Shown piece by piece: positions 57,101-63,929 of a stretch of DNA of 64,000 nt. A program made the position numbers and the translations under genes. Each line of letters starts with the position of its first letter. Position 1 is the first letter of the stretch. The stretch spans positions 3,286,001 through 3,350,000 of the forward strand of contig NZ_CP043626.1 of the NCBI RefSeq assembly GCF_008807415.1, given 5' to 3'. This DNA is from Pseudomonas denitrificans (nom. rej.) (GTDB lineage: Bacteria > Pseudomonadota > Gammaproteobacteria > Pseudomonadales > Pseudomonadaceae). Below the pieces are notes generated by a model. It saw only the letters and a list, made by a program, of their open reading frames with translations. It was not told the DNA's origin and did not search any database.

Positions 57101-57276
57101 AACGTGATCTCGCCGCCGCCGGCGACCTTCAGCGCGACTGCGCCATTGGCGCCGGTGACCAGCTGCTCACCGACAAAAACCTTGTCTCCCTGTTCCAAAG
57201 GACGACGCGATCCATCGGCGGCTACCGCAAACACTTCGCCGATTACCTTGCTGACGACACCCATCAAAGTAGCCAT
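48133..57276 (-). CDS. Giant LapA-like RTX adhesin secreted by type I system
   Basis: 3047 residues. The N-terminal retention module (MATLMGVVSKVIGEVFAVAA, ..., residues 1-~135) ends in AAIAAGVDPTQAAEA and TAAG (121-124), the form cut by LapG. A repeat-like region follows, then ten T1SS-143-type repeats of about 157 residues (515-2084), each closing with a version of IDLGSKLTFLDDGPSI. After two more repeat-like domains comes a VWA domain with MIDAS DTSGS (2589). RTX Gly-Asp repeats (near 2560, 2818, 2893-2935) precede a C-terminal secretion signal. Type I secretion genes lie divergently beside it. RBS AGGAAG fits ATG 57276. The adhesin family acts in biofilm attachment; LapA, LapF or BapA cannot be separated here. 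Confidence 0.92.
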   Translation of the reverse strand: MATLMGVVSKVIGEVFAVAADGSRRPLEQGDKVFVGEQLVTGANGAVALKVAGGGEITLGRDSALPLTSQMLSAAHQSEQGDQAVAQQQPATPTQQDVTDVKALQAAIAAGVDPTQAAEATAAGPSAAGAANGKPGGGHSFVLLTEVGGHIDPTIGFPTGPIGSGPLPLREFDGTPDVRLEAEPPVVPPDGVPSAGPSGPGGANVFEAGLPGGIPDGVGEGATHSGTLGYSFGPDGVGSFSWGTAGLPSLTSGGVAITYSVSPDGHVLTGSANGTPVFTVTLTDINTGAFEVTLLQPVDHPVKGSEDTLNFDIPYTITDGNGTPANGTLTVGIVDDAPQASLSADIGVDVLLQTHDANTAGAAFDTSTADYSSAFQVTANYGGDGAGTTQLSYNLNLVSGNGSDSGLTSGGATIYLYSVGGAIVASTSASAAGITGENTIFSLSVNGDTGVVTLTQFSAVDHGLPGSDGNYASQNAVLDSGLVQLQGNLTVTDRDGDSVSSSSSLDLGGRVSFTDDGPSIAVGNTEGLHLTVDESALGTDATSSVAAGDLFNAQFGADGAGSITYKVETQDNTDSGLKDTATGSQIFLFNTASGVEGRVGGVNGEVAFRVTLGQDGKITLDQVRALVHPDNTDSNDPLSIGAGKISLTATVTDADGDHQSAGLDLGSKLTFLDDGPSISVGSTEGLHLTVDESDLGQNATSTGSVADLFNAQFGADGAGSVTYKVETQDNTDSGLKDTATGSQIFLFNTATGVEGRVGGVNGEVAFRVTLGQDGKITLDQVRALVHPDNTDSNDPLSLGAGKISLTATVTDADGDHQSAGLDLGSKLTFLDDGPRIAPIEGGDLHLSVDETTLGQPATSTGPVAELFNGQFGADGEGSITYKIEAANNTDSGLTDTASGQRVILFNTANGVEGRLETSGETAFRVTLGPDGKVTLEQLRALVHSDTSDPNDSLNLAGKIALSAIITDKDGDSATTSIDLGGKLTFLDDGPSITPNTAHDLQLSVDESTLNLDATSTASVSDLFTAHFGADGPGQITYKIETEDNTDSGLKDTASGDQIFLFNTASGVEGRVGGENGAVAFRVTLGQDGKITLDQVRAVVHPTPGDNNEGVSLDANTLTLTATITDKDGDSSSAKIDLGSKLTFLDDGPSIAPCEDVDIKLTVDETHLNVDATSSATVSDLFTAHFGNDGAGAISYKVATNDNTDSGLKDTATGSKIFLFNTANGVEGRVGGEDGTVAFRVTLGQDGKITLDQVRAVVHPTPGDNNEGVSLATGSVTLTATITDKDGDSAQAHIDLSGKLTFLDDGPSIEPCNDADIKLTVDETHLGVPDTSSASVADLFTTHFGADGAGTITYKLAGADNSDSGFKDTETGQKVYLYNTANGIEGRLQGTDTVAFRVSVDGDGKVTLEQLRAMVHPDTSDADDALSLSGQVTLTATITDKDGDSASAHIDLGSSLTFLDDGPSIAPSSIYDISLEVDESNLDNDARVESSLVSLLFESHFGADGAGGITYKVSTVDGTDSGLKTTQGDAILLYNVNGTVEGRVQGSGAVAFVVSEDNGALMLDQRLALKHPDTSDSDDPLRLDSGKITLTATIVDGDGDKASAQVDLGSKMVFYDDGPHIEPCTDADIRLTVDETKLAVDDKASANDVAALFTSHFGNDGAGAITYRITTTDGTDSGLKDTATGNKIFLFNTANGVEGRVDGSGQVAFSVTVNNGAITLDQQRALVHPVTSDANDPLGIGTGKIALTATITDGDGDHESASVDLGSKLTFLDDGPHIEPCTDADIRLEVDESNLASDARVEAPLVANLFTADFGADGAGSITYKVTTVDGTDSGLRETASGARILLFNDGNGVVGKVEGSGAIAFVVRPDGGALTLDQRMAFVHPDSSNDDETLSIASGKISLTGTITDKDGDSQSASIDLGSKLVFHDDAPSISANVGKAPTLTVDETALATDVTGNFSGAFTSSTGADGGSVSYKLSATTGTVSGLQTTGGQSIVLVKVSDTVVEGRVGNSGGAVAFSLTLDSATGELKLDQQMALKHADTTNPDDPVSLSGNKISLVATITDGDGDHKSASIDLGGKLVFKDDGPALIAGGNVTGQVMEDALPGGNPDGASDTTTAKGSLTSLVNFGADGPGAFSLTGDYSSLTSQHLTSGGVALVYSVVGNLLTAMAGAKTIFTLSVDTAGNYEFKLVGPLDHPLHNGSDAEQLALNLGGLIKATDGDGDPVSLGSGSLVINVQDDLPVVHSEPPCQDVSETPGFVLNGTLDVSFGGDGRGAFDLSGNTAPDGLTYVVTQLPGGGSQLTAYDGSNEAFFVLKVNADGTYSFEVLNSRPISTVEYDLTQVSAGGPRPSVTLSADGLSVVFTSPNGNVNPSDNGMGVGGNNLITPGENLNIAFSEKIYDVSFDVQKLSTSDVLSWKVLGEGGVVLATGTYSPPAGNGENSSVSFNLLTDGHFTSGSAFQLSEGGFNSVVLSSSSGDYRLVTVSAGQSVLPENLDLNFHVGLTDGDGDSTGLNLCLDLSSPQSVLVVGSNSSDLDGSSTQHTLPNPQDVDKSGTISGGAGNDVLVGDPGGVSVYTQPGKNYNISLIVDTSGSMKDPSGTGSLSRMDLAKNALVNLVNAIKGHDGVINVSLVSFGDSATRVSYNGLTAANVALLISAINALSANGATNYDDAMQKASAWFNTQVGTNHADAAHGYVNLAFFLTDGNPTVYNGNSGSGNSTSYNDMNVAITSGNDMLHHAGTLVGDNSVAVNAIGIGNGINSDYLRYFDNTNTTGTVVTNVDGTNLSNTVGQPQIINTAEQLQAALQEGFSTSTPVSVGNDHLVGGAGNDIMFGDVINTDQLAWAGHAAGTHNGQGFQGLVDYLTATNGTAPTAATISNYIIQHADQLNVAGDMRGGDDTLEGGAGNDLMFGQGGNDKLIGGPGDDIMYGGTGADEFIWKSGDTGHDVIKDFNIAEHDVLNFADLLQGEAATASSLAHYLTFSVNAGTTTIGVSPISNGTVTQTVDLANVDLAAKYAGHAGNGVLSAGDTQTVLNGLLGDHAIKTDTV
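51020..55735 (-). repeat. Ten tandem ~471-bp repeats in the adhesin gene
   Basis: Ten units of about 471 bp (157 residues) occupy residues 515-2084 of the adhesin. Units 1 and 2 (about 54800-55735) are nearly identical over long stretches; units 4 to 6 form another close group. Units 5, 6, 8 and 9 share a cysteine in the I-x-P-C-x-D motif. Confidence 0.85.
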
Positions 57277-57757
57277 GAGTCCTTCCTCCGCTGCACATCC
57301 CGTGGCCGGTTCCACCGACGCACGATTGACCGAAACAGGCCATGGCACGCTTGTATCCGGATGCTGCGAAGAAAGTTGCGAAGGGTGCGAAAAGGACTGC
57401 TAGCGCTTTTGCATCAAAAAGCCAGCGACAATTTTTTGTCATGCTGGCCACGCGTTTTCTTGTCCTTCTGCGGTGGTCCCCGCCCTAACTGCTACAAACC
57501 GTACCTGGCTTCTTTTGCAAGCGCCTGCTCCAGCCCATACCCAGGAAACACGAGGGCTTGCACGTTCAAACAATGTGCGGTTTTTCACATGACTCATAAG
57601 ATTTTTTCCGAATAACCCTTGTGAAAAATTCTTCTGAGGTTTTCGAAAAGTTGTTCTTAGCTCTGATGTTACAGGCGTGAAACGCTTGATAAGAGAAAAA
57701 AGCCAATAAATTGGCGACCAAAGAGCATCGAAGTACAAGAACACCAGGAGCAAAGCC
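57277..57757. other. Divergent promoter region of adhesin and secretion genes
   Basis: 481 bases, much lower in GC than the genes around it (57540-57700 is AT rich). A small hairpin GACAA-TTTT-TTGTC is near 57427. A 9-base inverted repeat TTTTTCACA (57581-57589) / TGTGAAAAA (57620-57628) lies in the middle. Both promoters must be here; no gene is seen. Confidence 0.65.
57581..57628. promoter_or_regulatory. Inverted repeat in the adhesin/secretion promoter region
   Basis: TTTTTCACA and TGTGAAAAA are exact inverted arms separated by 30 bases, 130 bases before the TolC-like start. It could be an operator pair or a hairpin in the secretion-gene leader. Confidence 0.4.
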
Positions 57758-59116
57758 ATGCGCAGTCGTAACGCGGCACTATGGAGCGGTGTATTTTTGG
57801 CGGTGTCGGGGACTCATGGGCAAGCCATGACGCTGACCGAAGCTATACAAAGCACGCTGCAATACCACCCGGAAATCAGCCAGAGCGTAAACAGCCGTCT
57901 CACCGCGGATGAAGAGCTCAAATTCGCCAGGGGCGGCTACCTGCCAACCGTCGATCTTGTCGCGGGCTATGGCCGCGAGAACACCGACAGCCCCAGCACC
58001 CGCGCAGCGGGTAACCACAACGACGAGACCCTGACCCGCGGCGATGCGGAAATCCGTCTGCGGCAGATGCTGTTCGACGGCTTCGGCACCCCCAACGAGG
58101 TCAAGCGCAACGAGTCCAACGTCAACGCCAAGGCCTTCCGTATTCTCGGCACCTCTGAAACCGCCGCCCTGCGCACCGTCGAGGTCTACCTCGATGTGCT
58201 CAAGCGCCGCGAGATGGTGACGCTGGCCAAGAACAACCTGCAGGCCCACGAACGCATCGGCGACCAGATCCGCCTGCGCAGCGAGCGTGGTGTCGGCAGT
58301 ACCGCCGACAACGACCAGGCCATCGCCCGTCTGGCCCTGGCGCAGAACAACCTCTACACCGAAGAGGTGAACCTGGCCGATGCCGAGGCCAGCTTCTATA
58401 GCGCCACCGGCCGCATGCCGGACCAGCTCGAAGCCCCCTCCACCGTGAAGGCGGAAGTCCCGGCGGACCTGCTCGCCGCGCGTCAGGGCATGCTCAATGA
58501 AAACCCGCTGCTGAAATCGGCCCAGGCCGACGTCAACGCCGCCGAAGCCCAGTACGAGGCCGCCAAGGCGCCCTTCTACCCGCGCTTCGACGCCGAGCTG
58601 GCCAAGGCCGCCAACAACAACGTCGACGGCGACGAAGGCCACTACAACAGCTGGGAAGCCCAGGTGGTGATGCGCTACAACCTGTTCAACGGGATGCGCG
58701 ACAAGGCCCACCTGAACGCCACCTCGCACCAGATCAACGAGGCCCAGGACATCCGCAACAACGCGCTGCGGCTGCTCAACGAAAACCTCTCGCTGGCCTG
58801 GGACGCGATGGAGAACTCCAAGAAGCAGACCCAGCCCGCCCGCGAATACGCCGACTACACCCGCAAGGTGCGCGAGGCGTACCAGCAGCAGTTCACCCTT
58901 GGCCAGCGCACCCTGCTCGACCTGCTGGACAGCGAGAACGAACTGTTCACCGCCAATCGCCGTTACGTCGACGTGCGCTACACCGAGGAATACTCGATGT
59001 ACCGCGTGCTCGGCAGCATGGGCGCCCTGCTGCGCTCGCAGCATGTCGTCGCGCCGCACGAGGCCGTGGCCCTGTCGGATGTGAAGAACGAGGCACGCCT
59101 GCCTGATCTGAAATAA
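57758..59116 (+). CDS. TolC-family outer-membrane factor of the type I system
   Basis: 452 residues with a signal peptide and the TolC repeat architecture: MTLTEAIQSTLQYHPEISQS in the first repeat and AQADVNAAEAQYEAAKAPFY in the second, plus AYQQQFTLGQRTLLDLLDSE, a TolC/LapE hallmark. It forms the outer-membrane duct for the adhesin. First of three genes; a hairpin separates it from the ABC gene. LapE-like by family and position. Confidence 0.9.
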   Translation: MRSRNAALWSGVFLAVSGTHGQAMTLTEAIQSTLQYHPEISQSVNSRLTADEELKFARGGYLPTVDLVAGYGRENTDSPSTRAAGNHNDETLTRGDAEIRLRQMLFDGFGTPNEVKRNESNVNAKAFRILGTSETAALRTVEVYLDVLKRREMVTLAKNNLQAHERIGDQIRLRSERGVGSTADNDQAIARLALAQNNLYTEEVNLADAEASFYSATGRMPDQLEAPSTVKAEVPADLLAARQGMLNENPLLKSAQADVNAAEAQYEAAKAPFYPRFDAELAKAANNNVDGDEGHYNSWEAQVVMRYNLFNGMRDKAHLNATSHQINEAQDIRNNALRLLNENLSLAWDAMENSKKQTQPAREYADYTRKVREAYQQQFTLGQRTLLDLLDSENELFTANRRYVDVRYTEEYSMYRVLGSMGALLRSQHVVAPHEAVALSDVKNEARLPDLK

Positions 59117-59217
59117 GAAAATCGCACGCGCTCGTCACTCTGCCCCGCGCCGCCCGGCGTCGGGGCGACGGCCGTGAAGCGATACGAAGGGGCACGGAAA
59201 ACCCGGCGACCGGCCAC

Positions 59218-59249
59218 ACCCGGCGAACACCTGCAAGTGTTCGCCGGGT
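59218..59249 (+). other. Strong hairpin between the TolC-like and ABC genes
   Basis: ACCCGGCGAACAC and GTGTTCGCCGGGT form a perfect 13-bp stem with a CTGCAA loop. No T run follows, so it is not a standard terminator; it may affect the balance of the two messages. Confidence 0.7.
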
Positions 59250-59288
59250 GCCGCTGGCGCGGGTCGTCCCGGCCCGGGAGGAAGTAGC

Positions 59289-61457
59289 GTGACCATGATC
59301 ATCCAGGAGCGCGGCACACCCGCACCGGGCGATCCGCGCCTGAGCCATGACGATCCCCTGCTCGACGGACTGCTGATCCTCTGCCGCCTGCATGGCTGCG
59401 CAGTGAGCCGCAACAGCCTGTCCGCCGGCCTGCCGCTGCGCGACCAGCGGCTCTCCGCCGCCCTGCTGCCGCGGGCCGCAGCCCGTGCCGGCCTGCAGGG
59501 CCGCTTGCTGCGCCGCGAACTGCGCAGCATCTCCAACCTGAACCTGCCGGTCCTGCTGCTGCTCAACGACGGCCGCAGCGCCGTGCTGCGCCAGTGGCGC
59601 GAAGACGGCCAGGCGCTGATCCTGCCCTGCGAGACCGAAGGCGGCGAACAGGCCGTCGGCGCCGACGAGCTGGCCGCCCAGTACAGCGGCCAGGCCCTCT
59701 TCGCCCGCCCGCGTCACGAACTGGAAGCGGCGCGCAAACCGCTGGTACCGCGCGTCGAAGCCTGGTTCCGCGACACCCTGCGGCTGTCGCGCTGGCTCTA
59801 TACGGACGCCCTGGTCGCCAGCCTGCTGATCAACCTGCTGGGCATGCTGGTGCCGCTGTTCGTCATGCAGACCTACGACCGCGTGGTGCCCAATCAGGCA
59901 CTGTCGACCCTCTGGGTGCTCGCCGCCGGCCTGCTGATCGGCACGCTGTTCGAACTGTTGCTGCGGGTGCTGCGCTCCAACCTGCTGGACATGGCCGGCA
60001 AGAAGACCGACGTGGTCCTCTCCGCCACCCTGTTCGAACGCATCACCGGCATGTCGCTCAAGGCCAAGCCCGAGACCGTCGGCGGCTTCGCGCAGAGCAT
60101 CCATGACTTCCAGGGCCTGCGCGAATTCCTCACCGCGCTGACCCTGACCAGCCTGATCGACCTGCCCTTCTCACTCCTGATGATCCTGGTCATCGGCCTG
60201 CTCGGCGGCTGGCTGGTGGCCGTGCCGCTGCTGGCCTTCCCGATCACCATCGTGTTCGCCCTGATCATCCAGAGCCGCCTGCGCGATACCGTGCAGAAGA
60301 GCCTGACCCTGGGCGCCGAACGCCAGGCCCTGCTGATCGAGACCCTCGGCGGCCTGGAAACCCTCAAGGCCTGCGGCGCCGAAAGCGAGCGGCAGTACCG
60401 CTGGGAGTCCACCCACGGCGCCCTGGCGCGGCTGGACAATCACGCGCGCTTCCTCAGCGCGCTGGCCACCAACGGCACCCTGTTCCTCCAGCAGTTCGCC
60501 GGCCTTGCGATGATCTGCGCCGGGGTCTACAGCATCCTCGATGGCAACCTCAGCGTCGGCGCACTGGTCGCCAGCTACATGCTCAACAGCCGCGTACTCG
60601 CCCCGCTGGGACAGATCGCCGGGCTGATCACCCGCTACCAGCAGGCGCGCCTGACCATGAAGAGCACCGACGCGCTGATGGAGCTGCCGCAGGAGCGTCA
60701 GGCCCGCCAGCGTCCGCTGGAGCGCACCCAGCTGCACGGCGCGCTGGAAGTCCGCCAGCTGAGCTTCAGCTACCCGGAGCAGACCACCCCGGCGCTGAAC
60801 CACGTCAGCCTGCGCATGGCCCCCGGCGAGAAGATCGGCATCATCGGCAAGAGCGGCTCGGGCAAGAGCACCTTCGGCCGTCTGCTGATGGGCTTCTATC
60901 ACCCGGACGAAGGGCAGATCCTGCTCGACGGCCTGGACCTGCGCCAGCTCGATGTCTCCGACCTGCGCCAGCAGATCGGCTACGTGGCCCATGACCTGCC
61001 GCTGCTGGCCGGCAGCCTGCGCGACAACCTGACCCTCGGCGCGCGCTACGTCAGCGATGCGCGGATGCTCGAAGTGGCCGAACTGACCGGCGTCAGCGAA
61101 CTGGCCCGGCAACACCCGGCCGGCTTCGACCGCCCGGTGGGCGAGCGCGGCCAGCTGCTCTCCGGCGGCCAGCGCCAGGCCGTGCTGATGGCCCGCGCGA
61201 TGCTGCTCGACCCGCCGATCCTGCTGCTCGACGAACCCACCAGCGCCATGGACAACAGCAGCGAGGAAATCCTGCGCAAGCGCCTGCACGAGGCCTGCCG
61301 CGACAAGACCCTGCTGCTGGTCACCCACCGCACCTCGATGCTCAGCCTGGTCGACCGCCTGCTGGTGCTCGACAGCGGCCGCATCGTCGCCGACGGCCCG
61401 AAAGACGCGGTCATCGAAGCATTGCGCAAGGGCCACGTCGGCCCGGCAGCGGGGTAA
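59289..61457 (+). CDS. Type I secretion ABC transporter (LapB-like)
   Basis: 722 residues. A degenerate C39-like domain (DPLLDGLLILCRLHGCAVSR) lacks the catalytic cysteine, as in LapB-type exporters of RTX adhesins. Membrane helices at about 165-440 are followed by an ATPase with Walker A GKSGSGKST (about 520), signature LSGGQ (624) and Walker B ILLLDEPTSAMD (about 645). I chose the GTG at 59289 because GGAGGAAG is 7 bases ahead; ATG 59295 is the alternative. Stop and next start overlap (TAATG). Confidence 0.92.
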   Translation: MTMIIQERGTPAPGDPRLSHDDPLLDGLLILCRLHGCAVSRNSLSAGLPLRDQRLSAALLPRAAARAGLQGRLLRRELRSISNLNLPVLLLLNDGRSAVLRQWREDGQALILPCETEGGEQAVGADELAAQYSGQALFARPRHELEAARKPLVPRVEAWFRDTLRLSRWLYTDALVASLLINLLGMLVPLFVMQTYDRVVPNQALSTLWVLAAGLLIGTLFELLLRVLRSNLLDMAGKKTDVVLSATLFERITGMSLKAKPETVGGFAQSIHDFQGLREFLTALTLTSLIDLPFSLLMILVIGLLGGWLVAVPLLAFPITIVFALIIQSRLRDTVQKSLTLGAERQALLIETLGGLETLKACGAESERQYRWESTHGALARLDNHARFLSALATNGTLFLQQFAGLAMICAGVYSILDGNLSVGALVASYMLNSRVLAPLGQIAGLITRYQQARLTMKSTDALMELPQERQARQRPLERTQLHGALEVRQLSFSYPEQTTPALNHVSLRMAPGEKIGIIGKSGSGKSTFGRLLMGFYHPDEGQILLDGLDLRQLDVSDLRQQIGYVAHDLPLLAGSLRDNLTLGARYVSDARMLEVAELTGVSELARQHPAGFDRPVGERGQLLSGGQRQAVLMARAMLLDPPILLLDEPTSAMDNSSEEILRKRLHEACRDKTLLLVTHRTSMLSLVDRLLVLDSGRIVADGPKDAVIEALRKGHVGPAAG

Positions 61458-62815
61458 TGGCCATGCACTTTTCGCAATCGATCCGCGGTTACCTGGGCGG
61501 CAACGGCGCCCGCGACACCGAATTCATGCCCGAGGTCCAGGGCACCCTGCTGGAAGACTCGCCCAACGCCACCCGCATCACCCTCTGGGCGGCGCTCGGG
61601 CTGCTGGTGGCAGCCATCACCTGGGCCTACTTCGCCGATATCGAGGAAGTGACCAAGGGCGAAGGCAAGGCCATCCCCTCCTCCAAGGTGCAGACCATCC
61701 AGAACCTGGAGGGCGGCATCGTCTCGGAAATCTTCGTCCGCGAGGGGCAGGTGGTGAACAAGGGCCAGCCGCTGCTGCGCCTGGACGACACCCGTTTCTC
61801 CTCCAACAAGGGCGAGACCGAGGCCGACCGCAACTCCCTCGAAGCCCGCGTCGAACGCCTGAGCGCGGAAGCCGAAGGGCGCGAACCGGCCTTCACCGAC
61901 GCCCTGAAGAAAGATGCGCCGCAAGTGGTGGAAGACCAGCTGGCGCTTTACCAGACGCGCATGCAGCGGCAGAACAGCGAGCTGAACATCCTCCAGGAAC
62001 AGCTGCGGCAAAAGGCTCAGGAGCTGCAGGAGTTCCGCGCCAAGACCCAGCAGTACCGCTCGAGCCTCGGGCTGGTGCAGCAGGAGATCAACATGTCCGA
62101 GCCGCTGGTGAAGGCCGGCGCGGTGTCCCCGGTGGAACTGCTGCGCCTGCGTCGCAGTGCGGTGGAAATCAGCGGCGACCTGAACGCTACCAACCTCGCC
62201 ATCCCCCGCGCCGAGGCGGCGGTGAACGAGATCCAGCGCAAGGTGGAAGAGTCGAAACTGGGCTTTCGCAGCGACGCGCTGAAGGAGCTCAACGACGTCC
62301 GCACCGACCTCAACAAGCTGACCGCTACCAGCCGCGCCATCGACGACAAGGTCAACCGCACCCTGGTGGTCGCCCCCCTGCGCGGCATCGTCAAGCAGCT
62401 CAAGGTCAACACCATCGGCGGTGTGGTGCAGCCGGGCAACGACATGGTGGAAATCGTTCCGCTGGAGGACAACCTGCTGGTGGAAGCGAGGGTGCGCCCG
62501 CAGGACATCGCCTTCCTCCATCCCGGCCAGCCGGCCACGGTGAAGTTCACCGCCTACGACTACACCATCTACGGCGGACTCAAGGCCAAGCTGGAAGTGA
62601 TCAGCGCCGACACCATCACCGACGACAAGGGCAACAGCTTCTACATGATCCAGGTGCGCACCGACAAGAACCACCTGGGCACCGATGCCAAGCCCCTGCT
62701 GATCATCCCCGGTATGGTGGCGACGGTGGATATCATCACCGGCGAGAAGAGCGTGCTGGACTACATCTTGAAGCCAGTGCTCAAGGCGCGGTGGGAGGCT
62801 TTGCGGGAGCGGTGA
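61457..62815 (+). CDS. HlyD-family membrane fusion protein (LapC-like)
   Basis: 452 residues. One N-terminal membrane helix (TLWAALGLLVAAITWAYFAD, about 42-62), then EGKAIPSSKVQTIQNLEGGI, two long coiled coils (LEARVERLSAEAEG and RRSAVEISGDLNATNLAIPR) and a beta-barrel/lipoyl half with VNTIGGVVQPGNDMVEIVPL. This links the ABC transporter with the TolC-like duct. Translation is coupled to the ABC gene. Confidence 0.92.
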   Translation: MAMHFSQSIRGYLGGNGARDTEFMPEVQGTLLEDSPNATRITLWAALGLLVAAITWAYFADIEEVTKGEGKAIPSSKVQTIQNLEGGIVSEIFVREGQVVNKGQPLLRLDDTRFSSNKGETEADRNSLEARVERLSAEAEGREPAFTDALKKDAPQVVEDQLALYQTRMQRQNSELNILQEQLRQKAQELQEFRAKTQQYRSSLGLVQQEINMSEPLVKAGAVSPVELLRLRRSAVEISGDLNATNLAIPRAEAAVNEIQRKVEESKLGFRSDALKELNDVRTDLNKLTATSRAIDDKVNRTLVVAPLRGIVKQLKVNTIGGVVQPGNDMVEIVPLEDNLLVEARVRPQDIAFLHPGQPATVKFTAYDYTIYGGLKAKLEVISADTITDDKGNSFYMIQVRTDKNHLGTDAKPLLIIPGMVATVDIITGEKSVLDYILKPVLKARWEALRER

Positions 62816-62878
62816 GTTTTTCGGCGGGCTTCGGAGCTGAGGATTACCACCCTCTCCCCAGCTCTCAGCCCCCCTCAT

Positions 62879-63343
62879 TCACTCCAGCTCCCCCTGCCAA
62901 TGCGCCCCCGGCCCCTCCTCCGCCAACCGGTCCCCCGGATTGCGCAGCGGACAGGCCTCCATCGACAGGCAGCCGCAACCGATGCAGCCATCGAGCTGAT
63001 CGCGCAGCAGCAGCAACTTCTCGATCCGCTCGTTCAGGTCATCCCGCCAGCGTGCCGACAATCGCGCCCAGTCCGCCGCCGTCGGGTTGTGCCCGCTCGG
63101 TAGCGAACCCAGCGCCTCGGCGATCTCCCCCAGGGGAATGCCCACCCGTTGCGCGACCTTGATCACCGCCACCCGGCGCAGCGTGTCGCGTGAATAGCGG
63201 CGCTGGTTGCCGGCATTGCGCGAACTGCTGATCAGGCCCCTGGCCTCGTAGAAGTGCAGTGCGGAAACGGCCACGCCGGCGCGTTTGGCCAGCTCGCCGA
63301 CACTCAGCTCGCGGTGCTTGGAGCAGGAAGAAGTATTTTTCAT
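62879..63343 (-). CDS. soxR: SoxR, redox-sensing MerR-family regulator
   Basis: 154 residues. A MerR helix-turn-helix ([20 protein letters not shown]) and dimerisation helix precede the [2Fe-2S] motif [12 protein letters not shown], which is specific to SoxR. SoxR is activated by redox-cycling compounds. It is divergent from the monooxygenase gene with a perfect palindrome in between. Confidence 0.96.
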   Translation of the reverse strand: MKNTSSCSKHRELSVGELAKRAGVAVSALHFYEARGLISSSRNAGNQRRYSRDTLRRVAVIKVAQRVGIPLGEIAEALGSLPSGHNPTAADWARLSARWRDDLNERIEKLLLLRDQLDGCIGCGCLSMEACPLRNPGDRLAEEGPGAHWQGELE

Positions 63344-63352
63344 GGGCTATTG

Positions 63353-63372
63353 ACCTCAACTTAAGTTGAGGT
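63353..63372. promoter_or_regulatory. SoxR box and 19-bp-spaced promoter
   Basis: ACCTCAACTTAAGTTGAGGT is a perfect 20-bp palindrome. For the + strand gene, TTGACC (63350-63355) and TACCCT (63375-63380) fit -35/-10 elements 19 bp apart, the overlong spacer that MerR/SoxR regulators correct by DNA distortion. Confidence 0.85.
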
Positions 63373-63417
63373 TTTACCCTCGCCAGGCATTCGGTTCAAG
63401 CCAGGGAGCCAAGGAAC

Positions 63418-63765
63418 ATGACGCAACCCGCCCCGATCACCGCCCATGCCTGCGTGGACAATCCGCATTTCATCCTGCAGATCGAGATCGACGTAACACC
63501 CCAGCAACGCCCGCACATCGCCGCGCGCCTGTGCGATTACCTGTCGCACCTGCAGGCGCTGTTCTACCTGCGCCCCGGCTATCTCGCCAGCGAACTGCAC
63601 GCCGAAGGCGAACCGCAGCGCCTGGTCGGCCGCCTGCACTGGCGCCGCCAGGAAGACTGGGAAGCCGCCTGGGATTGCCGCCAGACCGCCAGCGACCTGT
63701 TCGCCGACAGCCTGCTCAAGCTCGGCGCGCGGAGCATTCGCTTCGGCAGCGGCGAGACGGCGTAA
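63418..63765 (+). CDS. ABM-domain monooxygenase-like protein, SoxR regulated
   Basis: 115 residues of the antibiotic-biosynthesis-monooxygenase (ABM) fold: FILQIEIDVTPQQRPHIAAR, LQALFYLRPGYLASELHAE and RLHWRRQEDWEAAWDCRQTA. In P. aeruginosa a gene of this kind lies beside soxR and belongs to its regulon, as I recall. The substrate is unknown; redox-active quinones or phenazines are plausible. Confidence 0.8.
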   Translation: MTQPAPITAHACVDNPHFILQIEIDVTPQQRPHIAARLCDYLSHLQALFYLRPGYLASELHAEGEPQRLVGRLHWRRQEDWEAAWDCRQTASDLFADSLLKLGARSIRFGSGETA

Positions 63766-63833
63766 GCCGCGCAACCGTCTGAGGCTGTACGGCGACATTG
63801 CGAGGCTCTTTCCAGGCAGCCAGTAAGCAGGCA

Positions 63834-63916
63834 GTAGGATGGGTGGAGCTTGCGATACCCATCAGCTTTGCTTGACAGCCTTGTGATGGGTATCGCTTCG
63901 CTCCACGCCATCCTAC
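63834..63916. repeat. Long hairpin repeat, family D (GATGGGTATCG type)
   Basis: GTAGGATGGGTGGAGCTTGC ... ATACCCATCA and TGATGGGTATCGCTTCGCTC ... CCATCCTAC form an imperfect hairpin of about 33-bp arms. Intergenic repeats of this type are common in Pseudomonas. Confidence 0.75.
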
Positions 63917-63929
63917 AAAAGCGGGTCGT

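Noticed and set aside
59289..59700. Active C39 peptidase in the type I ABC transporter
   Set aside because: The catalytic Cys and His positions are not conserved; the domain looks like the non-peptidase form found in RTX exporters.
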